Source: Symsagittifera roscoffensis
Taxonomy: Eukaryota > Xenacoelomorpha > Acoela > Convolutidae
DNA: 60,000 bases
Direction: 5' to 3'
Assembly: GCF_963678635.1 (NCBI RefSeq)
Contig: NC_087068.1
Location: 33,181,436 to 33,241,435 of the forward strand
Shown here: in pieces, positions 1-11,097 of the stretch
How the letters are laid out: every line of letters begins with the position of its first letter
Position numbering within the stretch: position 1 is the first letter of the stretch
The notes under the pieces: generated by a model
Databases searched by the model: none
The model's input: only the letters and a program-made list of their open reading frames with translations
What the model was told of the DNA's origin: nothing
Program-made: the position numbers and the translations under genes

Positions 1-1000
1 ATAATTGTATCGAAAAATAGACGAATAAATAATCGATTATAATCGGTTATAATGGATTATAATTAATTAAAATTTGATTATAAAAAGAGAGATTATTATC
101 GATTATTAATTGATTAAAACCGATTGTTTCTCAATTTTAGTAAGACTGGTACTGAAATCGTAATAAAATCGATTATTAACGCTTGAAACAGGATGCGGAT
201 TTGTACTAATCGATTACAATCTCTTATTTTGCCGAAATTTTGTCAATTCAAAACTATATTCGAATTATATTTTATGGGTTATTTTTTTTCTGTCAATAAA
301 AAAATCACTAAAAGGAAGATCTCTTGAAAATTTTGGTTCATCAGAACACAAAGTTTTACCACGAAACAAAAGTTTCATAGAGATACTTTCACATGCGTGG
401 AAAGGTTCCCGCGTTAGATAAAAATTAAGTCTTCCGATTCAATCATGAAACTAAATCAATTTGCTGATAATTTTCTGTTTAAAAAAGCTTGAAATTTGCA
501 TCACAAAATAACTCTAATGGGGAAGAAATGAAAAAAAAACTTATCACTTTGTTTTAATTGGAAAACTTTATAAATATTTTTCTCACTTTTCATAGGAACA
601 ACGTCTAGAAATTGCTCATAAAATATAAGCAATTTAAAAGCAACTTTGATGAAAAAATGGACAAACAACTGGGAATATAATCAATTAAAATCAATTAAAT
701 TTGATTTTTGTGCGAAACTAAAAAACTAGAAATTTTTTTAAAAAATGGACTAATATCAATTATAATCGATTATAATTGTATCGAAAAATATAAAAATAAA
801 TAATCGATTATAATCGATTATAATGGACTAAAATTAATTATAATTTGATTTTAAAAAGAGAGATTATAATCGATTATTAATTGATTAAAATCGATTGTTT
901 CTCAATTTTAGTAAGACTGGTACTAAAATCGTAATATAATCGATTATTAATGCTTGAAACAGGATGCGAGTTCGTATTACAATTCTGTGTTCAGATTAAC
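1..1000. repeat. AT-rich dispersed repeat with ATCGATTATAAT motifs
   Basis: Bases 1-210 recur at 772-981 with a constant 771-base offset; both end in the marker GCTTGAAACAGGATGCG. The motif AATCGATTATAAT is reiterated throughout. A related segment (about 490-760) recurs at 29625-29815, and the stretch around 350-395 (TTTTACCACGAAACAAAAG) recurs near 30270 and 36449. This is a multi-copy, probably non-autonomous or satellite-like, repeat. No open reading frame of note is present. Confidence 0.75.
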
Positions 1001-1009
1001 TAAAATCCG

Positions 1010-1860
1010 ATAAAAACATATCACTCTGAAAGGTGCCTTTATTGACGTTATTGTCAGCATTGTAATAATTCATTTAGAATTTAATTTTTTTCGGGATCTC
1101 TATGAAACGTTCGTTTTCGAGGTGTACATTTGATCATAAGGTGATACGTCATCTTACCCTTATTGATTTCGTCATTGAAGTTATTGAGAGCAGTTTTCCA
1201 ATCCGTTACAAAGCGTAATTTTGGTGTGATAAAATTTTAGCGAAACAAAAAATATAACCGATTATAAACATTATGCGAGACGTTCTCTAGGAACTTCAAT
1301 CAAATAAAATTGATCATATTGATTTTCTAGCTTGGAAAATTTCACGACTATAATCGATTATATATCCTTTGAAAAACTAATTTCGGTATAACTATAAGCA
1401 ATGATAATTCACCCAAAATCTACATAATAGTCAAAACGATATAATCAAATAATTGAGTCTAAAAATTGGATGCAGGCAAATAACTGTGCCTCCCCAAATC
1501 AACACAGGTAAAATAATACACCTGGCGTATACACCTGGTTGATAAAATTATGATACCCTAAAACCCCTTCTATGCCCTTCTCTTTGAGTTAGTTTTATAA
1601 AATAACCTTACAAAGAAAATTTACTCGGCACCTGGGCATTTAAAATGTTTTTTTAGCAACGCACCGTGTAGCGCAACAGCAACTGTTTATCTATGCTTGA
1701 GGTGGACATGAAGAGCACGCGAAAAAAAAATTGATGCAATTTTTTGAATTCTAATATATCGGAACTGCAGTGATCGGCATGGGTGGCGTCGGATTGTGAA
1801 ATTGTAGACACAAAATGTGATGTAATCGCTCTTTTGCTGAGACCTTGTTGTATGTTATAG
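1010..1860. other. AT-rich non-coding stretch upstream of the GT31 exon
   Basis: No convincing reading frame, RNA gene or repeat copy was seen here. It presumably holds the promoter, 5' UTR or an upstream intron of the following gene, but no distinctive promoter element was recognised. Confidence 0.4.
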
Positions 1861-1881
1861 ACATGGCGGACTATTCTTCTA

Positions 1882-3042
1882 ATGCTGTTCGGCTTCTTCC
1901 TGTTCTACCTCATGATATTCCTGTTTGTGACGTCATCGACCAACATGGGAGCAGCCCCAGGCACAGACTCGATAGTGATGGAACAGCCCAAATTCGAATC
2001 CAGCAGAGAGCAGAACGGTCTGCTGCCCCCACAGATGTCATCCAGAATGAACAATGTTGCAAAGGGACCTTTAGAACTTGAGGGACCTTGTAGCAAGTTC
2101 AAGAGAAAACTAGATCTGCTTATTCTGATTTTAAGTGACAGTTACGACGAGAAAGGCAGAGATCTCATCCGGGCCACTTACGGTGGCTTGCAGCGCTTCG
2201 GAGAGTTTTACACCATGTCATATTTTCTGGTCGACGTCTCGAACGGAGTTCTGGAAGAAGCCAGTCTAATAAGCGAAATGAAAATAAACAACGATATCTC
2301 ATTCTACATCAGTGAGTTCTCAATGTCCGGCACCGAATCGCTCAGTTTCAATATCTCAAACTTCCCCAAAACTGACAACTGGGTCAAGTCTTGCTTGCAA
2401 AACTCAAATGTGCTCTTGTATTTTGAACACATACAGCAATTGCAGTTGGAGGATCTGGTTGAAACTATATTGACATCTCCAAATTACGTAGTGCCCTCGG
2501 CCAGTCCACCATCAAGCATGTTCATAGCTTCCTCTTCATCATTATATGATACAATTGGTGCTAAAACAGCCGACTGGGGCGTGTACATTCCCAACAACCT
2601 GGATAGGTTCTACTCCCAAATTCCAGCCAGCAATACAAACATCCAGCAATTTTTTCTGCCCAGACCAGAAGGTACTTCAAATTTGACCGCAGATTCAGTG
2701 CCGGAATTGTTCAGGAGCTTGCTCATAACTGGGTACCAAAGTGGAGAGAGTGAGCTTGTGTTTAACAAGCTCAGAATAGAATCCAAGTACTCTAAGCGGA
2801 GACCCAAGACCGTGGAACCATCTGCCTGCCGCACAAGGATGCTACCGGGTGGTAGACCGCCGGGAGGTTGGCACAACACAGTGCGTGTTTTGCTGTTTGT
2901 TGACTCTCAAATCAAAAGGTTTCCTCAGAGGGACAGCATCAGGAAAACATTCGGGAAGACGCAGTTTGTGGAACGAAAAGGACACAAAATGGAAGTGTTC
3001 GTTCGTTTTCTGGCATCGCAGTACAAATATCTCCTGTTCAAG
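1882..3042 (+). CDS. GT31 (beta-1,3-galactosyltransferase)-like type II membrane protein, 5' exon
   Basis: The exon opens with a short cytoplasmic end and a hydrophobic signal anchor (residues 1-17, MLFGFFLFYLMIFLFVT), as in Golgi glycosyltransferases. At residues 74-97 the text LLILILSDSYDEKGRDLIRATYGG follows the GT31 opening pattern of a hydrophobic strand, then R-x-x-I-R-x-T-[WYF]-G. The same pattern recurs at about residues 336-361 (VRVLLFVDSQ then RDSIRKTFGK), so the exon holds two GT31 beginnings. The DxD sugar-nucleotide motif is absent and would lie in later exons. The frame runs on to 3138, but AAG|GTAATA at 3041-3047 is a good splice donor and the residues after it are not protein-like. 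A stop at 1858 makes ATG 1882 the first start in this frame; a spliced upstream start is possible. No downstream exon was found, so this may be a gene with a very long intron or a truncated fragment. Confidence 0.6.
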
Positions 3043-3800
3043 GTAATAATGCTAAAACAGCAAACGATAATTATCTTTCAAGGCGAGTTTTTTGCGACAA
3101 AGTTTGAAGTGTTTGCCTGTGGTCAATTTTTTTGTTGACGAATGTTTCCTTGTAGAAATTTGCTTGCTCTTAGGTTCAATAAGAGAAACGAGTGCTTTTT
3201 ATGCGCATCTTGTCTTTTTTTAGTAGTTTCACGTATTGAGTTCCCAAACAGTGATCGCCATCAATGAATTAGCGCTAAACATTCACCCAAAATAGCAAGG
3301 AGTTGGGGATAATAAAATAAACTTGAGGGAGTCAATGGAATGCCCCCAGGGTTGCGGGGTGTTAATTGTGCGCGTAGGGGGAGGAGTTATCCCTCCCGTT
3401 TATCCGGGAGCGCTGCAACTTCAAAGAAAATCCGGAATTCCAAACTCAACTAAAAAAATTTGAAATAAGTATCGAAAAAAAAGGCAAGTTTTGATAAAAT
3501 AAAATGCTTTTGTCGGTACAATCATTAGAAGAAAAATATATAATTTTATTCGATATTTTATTTCATTAGGACTGAATCTGAAAGGTTTAGTAATGAATAA
3601 GCGGTTAATTAGCAATTATTTATTGCTATTTTTGCGCCAATTTTTGTTAATTTTCCAAAGCTAAATCGCAAATCTTTTTTGTGTTCATCAATAAAAGATT
3701 GCTAATTCATAGATCTAAAAAATAATACGAAATGGTTTTAAGGCTAGATTAAAAAATTTTTCATCGATGATTCTTACTGAGAACTCAATTTAACTTTTTA
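3043..3800. other. Intron or intergenic AT-rich DNA
   Basis: It begins with the putative splice donor of the GT31 exon. No further exon, RNA gene or repeat copy was recognised. The short GC-richer patch near 3330-3415 is not explained. Confidence 0.35.
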
Positions 3801-3802
3801 TC

Positions 3803-4025
3803 ATACTGTGGTACTGCTCTGGCAGTCACCAAATAGATGGTAAAATATTGTTACGTAATCAGATTGAATGCCGGTCCTGATCAAAGTCAGCCATGGTGCG
3901 TGATCTAAAAGGTCACATTTATTTTCAGTATTTTGATGTATAGAATACGATTCAAAAGCTATTTCTACATATTCATAGAAAAACCTCTGTTCGTGCTCAT
4001 TGAGTTCAGTATAAGGGACATGGGC
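3803..4025. repeat. Direct repeat, left copy (partner at 10874-11097)
   Basis: About 220 bases recur in the same orientation at 10874-11097 with roughly 80% similarity; shared blocks include GCTATTTCTACATA and TCATAGAAAA. On the - strand this copy is open from 4124 to 3801 and reads as plausible protein (for example YTELNEHEQRFFYEYVEIAF); the right copy preserves part of it with stops. The two copies flank the + strand Ty3 remnant. They could be diverged LTRs, but a coding-like - strand and the absence of gag argue instead for a duplicated gene or transposon fragment. Confidence 0.5.
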
Positions 4026-4329
4026 CAAACGACCCCCCATGGCTAACCAAAACGTGGCTAGATCAGTTTTCGATGACGGCCAAGGTGAAGGATTGTGTGG
4101 ATCCCCACACAAATCTCGAACCACCGACGTCCGTCATATTAGAACTAGAACCACGACCGGAATCTCTGCGATCAACACAACCCGGGGAGCCCAATTTCGT
4201 TTATCAATTAGACTACATTAAGACAATTCATAGAGACAGCACAAGCTGCAAAATTCAATCTTGCAGATAAATTGAATAATAACGAGCAGTTTGTTGTCTA
4301 CATCAAAAAGCCAATAAAAATCCTATAAA

Positions 4330-5204
4330 CTTAAGAACGAAAACGACATCAGCGGGGTGGATAATTTCAGAAGTCATTGTCTTGATATCTGAAAGAAAAA
4401 CGAAAATCATACTAGGATCAGATCTGCAAAAAATAGGAAACTGAACACGACGTACTACAATGTGACGATGAGGCGCGAGACTACAAACAAGAATTATTTG
4501 AGAAGTTTAAAATCTCTTTGCTCGAAACTGAGTATCAATAAAACACTTCAATGCTTCAAATTTTTTTTAGCCCGACTTAAGAATTAGACAGACGTGTCCC
4601 GATACACATTCAGGAAAAAGTGGAACGAGAAGTAGAAAAGCTGTTGAATCAAGAACAAATACAAAACTTGACAAATGACCAGCGACTGTTTTTTTGCACC
4701 AATTGTCAACACAGTTAAAAAGAAAGATACAGTAAATTTTGCATTAGATGCGATACCAATCAATCGAAAGTTATATAGAAATAAATGTCAGATGCCAAAT
4801 GTTAATAACTTATTAGATGGGGTGAGTCAGATTGTTTCAGAATAAAAAGAAGGAACATCCTTTTTTTCCGTATTAGGTTTAGAGTACGCATAACAGCCAG
4901 CTATAACTAAGTGCAGAAACTACCAATCAATGTGAATTTTACATCGTTGGGAAAATGCTACCGTGGCATATCGCATTCTGACAGGTGACTACGGGCTGGC
5001 GACTACGTTTCAGAGAGCGATGAACGGTATTCTCAAACACGAGTAGAACACGTTCTGCTTTCTGGACGAGATCCTAAAACTGTCACAAAGGAATAAAGAA
5101 GATCACCTCCGTTTAGTGAAAACTGTTATGAAAAGGTTAGATGACAAAAACTTAGCATTGAAAATTGTTGAAGAGCGTGTTTTTATCAACGAAAATCATT
5201 GTTA
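4330..5204 (+). pseudogene. Ty3/gypsy protease end and reverse transcriptase N-half, broken
   Basis: Near 4400 the text KIILGSDLQKIG matches the end of gypsy proteases (I-L-G-x-D-x-x-x-x-x-G). RT finger text follows at about 4600-4850 (EKVEREVEKLLNQEQI, then FFAPIVNTVKKKDTVNFALD). The palm is recognised at about 4985-5165, with GLATTFQRAMNGILK and the active-site region written FCFLDEIL, where functional enzymes have F-[LV]-D-D-[IV]-L; the second Asp is Glu. At least four frame breaks occur. The fragment ends after DDKNLALK, where the non-LTR element begins; the logical continuation of RT is found at 7076. Confidence 0.65.
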
Positions 5205-5242
5205 ACGACACCAACTGTCAATCACTGGGGTTGTTGCTGTTG

Positions 5243-6030
5243 TTATTGCATATGGACGGGCGTCAGTGGAGACTGCTGTCGCAGTGTCTTCACTACCAAC
5301 GCCATCGTCAAGGAGGGTTCTTCTGTCAAGATGCCGAGAGTTGTGACTGTCCAACCGAAGAGTTCGAAACGGGCTGCTATATTTTCTGCACATAGGGTCG
5401 ACTGAGGGTCTATCAGGTTCCTGTACGCTCCAAACGCTGCGTGGTGACCGAACCTCAGACGAGCGAGTGTAATCGCATCCTTTCTCGTTTTAATAGCCTC
5501 TTGATCTTTCCTTCGCGTGAGTTTGCTGTAAACAGCGGCTACCCTAGGGTGTAAGTGCGCACCATCCTTGATTGTTCTCTTGATGCAGGCACTAACCGCT
5601 GCTAGGGGCACGGGTTTAGGCGTGTATTCACTAATCGTGGCTGCGTTCGCCAGAGTATCTGCCATCTCGTTGTCTGGGATGCTCACTGGCTTGGGATCTA
5701 TTGTATCGTTGTCTTAGCTGATGCGTTTTCCTGGTTCGTTCTGAGCTAACCTGTGTCTTCCGATGTGTTTTTGAGAGACTGAACTAGAGACTGGCTATCC
5801 GTACAAATCAGGACCTTCAGGATGTTATCCTCTGCATTTCTGAGTCACTCGGTCGCACTCAGCATCGCTTCTAGTTCCTCCTCGTTCGACGACTTCAGAT
5901 CCCTGCCTTTGATCTTCATCTCAGTCACCACTGTCGGGTTTTCAGGGTCGCCTCTGGTATCACCAAACCTCGCTCCTCCCTTGCTGGTGCCTGCAGCCGC
6001 TGATTTGTCAGTGTAGATGACGACGTCCGC
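5243..6030 (-). pseudogene. Non-LTR RNase H domain and C-terminal region, broken
   Basis: The RNase H domain begins near 6030 with VVIYTDKSAAAG (first catalytic Asp in the TDxSA pattern). It continues with SSNEEELEAMLSATE (catalytic Glu) and then LICTDSQSLVQSL (second Asp). After a gap with stops, the open frame 5686-5243 starts with SIPDNEMADTLANAA, equivalent to the conserved G-x-x-x-N-E-x-A-D-x-L-A end of non-LTR RNase H. LARLRFGHHA follows, as in the C-terminal tail of Jockey-type Pol proteins. Confidence 0.65.
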
Positions 6031-7075
6031 CCCGTGTTCTGTGACGAGCTTCAGTGCCTTCTCGTCTCCTTTAACCGTGCGGTTTTCTCCTTCCAGCTGA
6101 TGGTGGGCTTTCCAGTTGTTTTTGAGCTCTTTCCAGGGTGGTTGCGCCTGTCTTGTGCCCTCTCTGTTCTCCAGCTCTGCAGTCAGTTGCTCTCCGACAC
6201 GTCTCGCCTGCTCTCTCCATTTACTTCTCGTGAGTCTTTGAGGGCGGCCCCGTCTGCTGGCAACTTCTCTCGGGTGGTTGATGGGGGCTCACTTTGCCTT
6301 CTCCCAGGACACAGCAGTGAGCCTTTTGCTGGTTTTGTGGTAGCTGGGTACGTTTGCCTCCAGTCTGACTGCTTCCACCAGTGTGGAACAGGCTTGCCCA
6401 GTCACTCTTCTGAGCTCCTTGTACTGCTAACGTTCCAGCCTGTCCAGCTGGGTCGCCGAGTGCCAGGATTACCAACCCGGCGCGGAGTAGCCCAGAAAGC
6501 TTTTTCTGCGTGGCTGTGAAAAGTTTCCTGAGATGCTCAGTTTTCCAGTCGAAGTCGAAGGCCCTAAGAACAGCCAGCGCTCTGCACCGGTCGCTCACTG
6601 TCGTGGAAACGTTTTTCAGCATGCTTTTGAAAGGAAAGGATTCTGCCCAGAGAGACTCCCAATAACTTCAGGTTTGGGTTGTACTCGTTTTTCTTCCCAT
6701 CATTGACACCCACTTGGCGTCTCCTGACCCAGCAGCAAAGAAGGTGGACTCGGTCTTGTTCTTCTCGGTGTTGATAATCATCTTCTTCTGACGTGCCCAG
6801 TCAGCAAAGTTCTGCACTGCCACTTGCGCTCTTCTATTGGCCACCTTCAGGGAGTTGTTGGACACCCAAATCGATATGTCGGCGAAAAAGGCTCTCCAGA
6901 CATCAGCTGGGATGACATCGGTCGTCTCGGCTCCCACCGGACGATTCCATGGCTGGATACATTGGTCCCGCTTCTTTCGTCGCGATAACTCGGGGCTCCT
7001 CGTGAAGGATGCATTCATGACCCGGATTACTGAGGTGATACCGAAAACATCGCTGCCGGAAGCGGTTACGAATGT
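6031..7075 (-). pseudogene. Non-LTR reverse transcriptase palm and thumb, broken
   Basis: At about 6860-6890 (-) the text AFFADISIWVS corresponds to the FADD active-site region; one Asp is missing. It is followed by AQVAVQNFADWARQKKMIIN and KTESTFFA, the usual palm-to-thumb sequence (N-x-x-K-T-x-x-x-x-F). The thumb lies around 6500-6640 (KNVSTTVSDRCRALAVL, then WKTEHLRKLFTATQKKLSGL). Several frame breaks are present, so no protein is expected. Confidence 0.6.
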
Positions 7076-7760
7076 GAGCCCTCCGAAAACTTTAAAGCAT
7101 TTGATTTGGTTCTTAGGCAGCATTACTCTTTTTTGTAAACTTTACAGCTAATGCCGCTACTTGAGAAAAGGTTTGAAACAACTCTTTATAGAAGAAAAAG
7201 TGAAAAAAACGGATGAAAACACTGAAAGAATCGTTGAACAGTTTCAGTTGGGCAATTTTACTTACAGAATTTTTCTTAAAAAAGCAAAAAGACGATAGGA
7301 AATATTTAGAAAATCCGTTTTTAGAGCCCAACGCAAAAATTCAGCGTAAAACGCGACACAAGCTATGAGGGTTTGGGACTACATTAGAGCAACGGAATGA
7401 CCTCGGCGAGTGGGTACCAATATCATTCGCATCACGTTAAAATAAAATACAAGAAAAGAAATTCTCAACCATTGAATTAGAATTGTTGCCAGTAATATGG
7501 GCAACAAATACATTAAAACATGCCTTCCTAGAAAAGAAGTTGACAGTTGCTACAGACCATCAAGCTCTACTGAGGAGCAAACAGAGCCAATAAAACTTGT
7601 TAATCCAAATTAACAAGATGGCTGGGTAGGTTGCTACCTTTCCAATTTCAAATCTTTTATCTACCTGGAAACCATCGAGGGAACCCATGAAAAAACAGAT
7701 TATGATGAAAAACTCGTAGTAGCGTAAATTGAAAAATTTCATGAGGCATTAGGCTGCATT
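7076..7760 (+). pseudogene. Ty3/gypsy RT connection and RNase H, broken
   Basis: The text resumes with SPPKTLKHLIWFLGSI, the RT-to-RNase H connection of gypsy Pol (P-P-x-T-x-x-x-L-x-x-F-L-G-x-x). RNase H is seen around 7380-7580: LGEWVPISFASR, then KKFSTIELELLPVIWAT, then KKLTVATDHQALLRSK, which contains the conserved E-x-E-L-L and the TDHxAL Asp. Single-base frame breaks and stops (for example near 7440) interrupt it. Confidence 0.65.
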
Positions 7761-8310
7761 GGCAGTCGATTAAACGAACGCGTGGAGCCCAAACGGTCAA
7801 AAACTGAACAAAGCTCGACCGGAACAGAAAGGGATGGGTTACTAATTGAACAACGCGTAATCCGGAGACTTTCTTAAGTTTCTGTTACAACATTTAGGCG
7901 CCAAGAAAGACGAACCGGAGAAAGAAAAAGAGACTAGGCCTGAAGTTATCACAAATTTCGAACAACTCGAAAGGGTAGGCCGTTGTAGAAACAGACGACA
8001 TCGAAAAGGAACGAGGTTCAGCGATAAGCGAAGAAAAAAACACAAGCAAGGGGGCCAAAAGTCAGATGGAGTTAGCCGACAGTGTTGAGTTGACGAAAGG
8101 CGAACAGATGTGGGAACACGCAAAAATGAAAACGTTTGGCGAGCTCTTGTCTGGACCGAGCTCTGAGGAACTGAGCAGGGTTACATCCCATTAGGTGACA
8201 TTAAGGGCTGAAGTGGATCGTAAACAATTGAACAGTAACAATAACAGTCCAAAGAATTAGAATATTGCCAGTCAGATTTAGGAAACTCGAGAAGTTTCGT
8301 TTCGTTTCGT

Positions 8311-8826
8311 TTGGAAGACAATCAAATCGTTTTACCAGTACAAGCAGTTTGTTTTGTGAAAGGACAGCATCAACTGTCACAACAGCTAAATACAGAAGAG
8401 ATACATAGCCTGGAGAAATTCTCTGATAAAATCCTGCTTGCAGAACTAATCACTGGGCTTGAAAGGATGGGACGAGCCTTCGAAATTAAAAACCAGCCGA
8501 GAGTTTATGAGATTGGACCCTACACAGAACCCTTGTGGAAGCAAATGAGCGTGGTTGGCATCTGCATACTGGTGGACAGCAAACTCTCGGTGCGTGGAGA
8601 AAATGAAGAAAGCAGTGCTGAAACGTCATTCGGGAAAAAAGCTAAGTTAGGCGTGTCCATGTATCTATGGCGGCCACATATGCATAAAGATATCATGACT
8701 ATGACCGAAGAAAGCAAAAAGTGTACTGGATATGGTAAGAAACTAAAATATCTAATTCCAAAAATTGCGTCAAAACCATTAGCACTCTTAGCACAGCTCG
8801 GACAGAAGGTACGTGGAGCCAATTAA
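8311..8826 (+). pseudogene. Ty3/gypsy integrase zinc-finger region, truncated
   Basis: The open frame of 171 codons includes WRPHMHKDIMTMTEESKKCT followed by GYGKKLKYLIPK. This matches the integrase N-terminal region of certain gypsy elements, where W-P-x-M-x-x-D-I leads to the C-x-x-C pair; here the first Cys is Ser. The frame stops before the catalytic DDE core. The N-terminal 100 residues are less clear. Probably an inactive remnant. Confidence 0.5.
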
Positions 8827-8829
8827 AAC

Positions 8830-10870
8830 AAACAAAGAAAAAGAGTTTTACCTTCTACTAGTTTGATCGTTTCTCAATTTTTTCTTCAGCGAAATTTAAA
8901 ACTTATTCCCGGTACTAATTTACTCTACCGGTAGTGAAACTAGAGTGAAATTCCTCACAAGTTATATAGAGACCCACGCAATACACACGCATTTAGGAGA
9001 GACCACTTCCCAGGGTTTAAGTGAAAAAGTTTAATTTTTTTTTTAGCAAAGTACACCATCAAGCATTTCTTCTGCCCAGTTTGTGATTATCGAGGCTTAT
9101 TGAACGCTCGATACAAACGATAAAAGAAAGATTGGGGTTTATGCTGCTGTAGGGAAAGTGTTCCGTCAATTAGAGCCTGCTTAATAACAATAGTATGATA
9201 TCTTAGATGGAAAGATGGCCTAAGCAAAAAACGGTGAACAAACACCGCTACTAGCTCACTTCCAAAACAGAATTTGAACTTTTGAGGAAAAAATTTGAAT
9301 GAATTCTACCAATTTAAATAAACATCAATTACAGAGGTCAGCACTTACCACGTTTTAACTCAAATGACATGTTGATCAAAGCAGGGATAACGTAATATTT
9401 GAGCAAAAGGAACAAAGAAGGCCGAATTTCAAACAGCAGACAGCAAATCAAGAGAAGAGATAACAAAAACGGGAAAAAACGGGCGCCGAAAAATTTCCTG
9501 GAAGCAAATGCGGCCTAGAACGAAAAAGGGCGAGATACAGCCCGCAACGAAATGCAACATAGCATGGGAGATAGTACATAAAAATCCCAATCTGAAACGA
9601 TAGTTGAAATATTTGGAAAAATTCGGTCAAATATAAGAAAAAACAGACCACAATCCAAAGAAAAACAAAACCAAAACGGACATTACGGATAGATAACCAT
9701 CGATGAGTTGACCTAACAAAATTGTCTTGAAGAGCGCTGACAATTGAGAAGGCAGTCTCGATAAACCACGAAACAGAGTCAACCATCACTATCAAAAAGG
9801 TGACGCTATTTAAAAAATTGAACATGGTTATTGCAAAAGGAGAACTGGGGAAATCAAGAAGAGAAAAACCTTCATAGTTCAATCACAAGAGTGGGAAGCC
9901 AAAACAGTGATGTAGTCGACGCTAACGGACATTCAACAAAATTTGGTACGGGGCGTTCAACAAAGTTAATCAATGATAACAGTGATGGACACGGAAGCTA
10001 ACGGCGGAATGATTTTGTGGTCTCAGCGATTGAAGCCGAGCAAAAGAGGCCCACGTCTGAAAACTCAGGATGAAGTCACAATAACGCCATCGGAAAAGAA
10101 ACAAAAGCAGTCGGCACATGAGGCTAGAAAGTCAAAGAGAGCGACAGTGAATCGAAAAAGAAAAAGCAATCAGAAAAGAAACAACGACAGAAGAAACGCG
10201 TAACGAAATTGAAAAAGACAAAACGACTCACGACGAACGATTAGAAATTTCAGAAGAGATACTCAACAGAGGTATAGAGAAAAAGCGGTTGAAAGGATCT
10301 GTCTGAAGGACAGTCTACAGCCGAGTTCGTTAGACGAACTGGCGGAAACATTTCCGGAAGGGTCGGAAACAGCAGAAGAAACTATCAGGAAAGAACCTTA
10401 TAGATGATGGCAGCAGCAGATGATGGCAGCAGCAGACGAGGTCAGAAGAAGCAAGAGTTCCGACAAAAACAAACAGCCGACCAGATATGGGAACTCGCTG
10501 AAACATCATTAGAGGAAAATTCACCTGAGGATGAAGAAGTGTCAAAAAACAAAAAAAGTGTCGCTAGAAACGTACATGACAGGGCTGGCAACACGAAGCT
10601 TTCGAGGAGACCCAATCGAGCATCGTTTCCAACAGTTGTTAAAATTACCTATTGACATGGACGTTCGGTTAAAAAGCGTAGGAGCTCGACAAAGTTTTCG
10701 TGGCAGAGTGGCTGACCAAACTAAGCCAAAAATTGGAAGTCAGAAGAAACTAGAAAATAAGTTAAAAGTCGGCCAACTGACAATTTTTGTACAAACCCTG
10801 ACCAAAGTGGAGCTTAAAACTCTTGTTATTATAATGTAATAAGACTGAGTTAAAAAAAATCCCCGAAAAA
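8830..10870 (+). other. Lysine/glutamate-rich degenerate coding-like DNA
   Basis: The + strand is purine-rich and yields several open stretches (9973-10203, 10404-10655, 10531-10839) with Lys/Arg/Glu-rich text. A frame at 10531-10660 (TYMTGLATRSFRGDPIEHRF) resembles helical Gag-like sequence but matches no family I can name. It may be gag of another copy of the flanking elements. The long - strand frame at 9448-9882 is a hydrophobic shadow of this purine-rich sequence. Confidence 0.3.
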
Positions 10871-10873
10871 AAG

Positions 10874-11097
10874 GAATGTGGTATTGCTACGACAGTAATC
10901 AAATAGTATGTAATGTGCTGTTACGTAATATGATATAATGACGGTTCTGATCAAGGTCAGGCACGGCGCTGGACCTAAAAAGTCATATTCGTTTTTAGTA
11001 TGTTGATAAATAGATTACGATTCAATTGCTATTTCTACATACTCATAGAAAAGCCTCTGTTTGTTCTCAATGAATTCAGTATTATGGACGCTCTGTT
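10874..11097. repeat. Direct repeat, right copy (partner at 3803-4025)
   Basis: Same orientation as the left copy. The - strand preserves part of the shared coding-like text (RLFYEYVEIA) but with stops. See the left copy for alternatives. Confidence 0.5.

Larger units (their letters stand above)
5205..7075 (-). mobile_element. Decayed non-LTR retrotransposon (Jockey-like clade), nested in the + strand Ty3 element
   Basis: Read on the - strand from 7075 down, RT palm, RT thumb, RNase H and C-terminal fragments follow in non-LTR order. The 3' side (around 5225-5250) is rich in CAA units, compatible with a simple-repeat 3' tail. The 5' part (endonuclease, ORF1) is absent, which is typical of 5'-truncated insertions. 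The limits come from where the host Ty3 text stops (5204) and resumes (7076, PPKTLKHLIWFLGSI). No target-site duplication was established. The insertion has many stops and frameshifts. Confidence 0.65.
4040..8829 (+). mobile_element. Decayed Ty3/gypsy retrotransposon pol (+ strand), interrupted by a non-LTR insertion
   Basis: Fragments in normal pol order are recognisable on the + strand: the protease end (about 4370-4440), RT (4570-5200), the RT/RNase H connection and RNase H (7076-7700), and the integrase zinc-finger region (8311-8826). Many stops and frameshifts separate them. An approximately 1.87-kb - strand non-LTR element sits between the RT halves. No gag and no convincing LTRs were seen. 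The element is dead and incomplete. Confidence 0.7.

Noticed and set aside
1845-2081. Alternative start ATG at 1863 with good context
   Set aside because: Its frame closes after about 70 residues without recognisable text, whereas ATG 1882 gives the signal anchor and GT31 motifs.
9448-9882. Hydrophobic - strand ORF of 144 codons as a membrane protein
   Set aside because: Antisense to purine-rich, lysine-rich + strand text; hydrophobicity is a complement effect.
3803-11097. Calling the 3.8-kb and 10.9-kb repeats as LTRs of the + strand Ty3 element
   Set aside because: No TG...CA ends, no PBS, no gag between the left repeat and RT, and the repeats look coding on the - strand.
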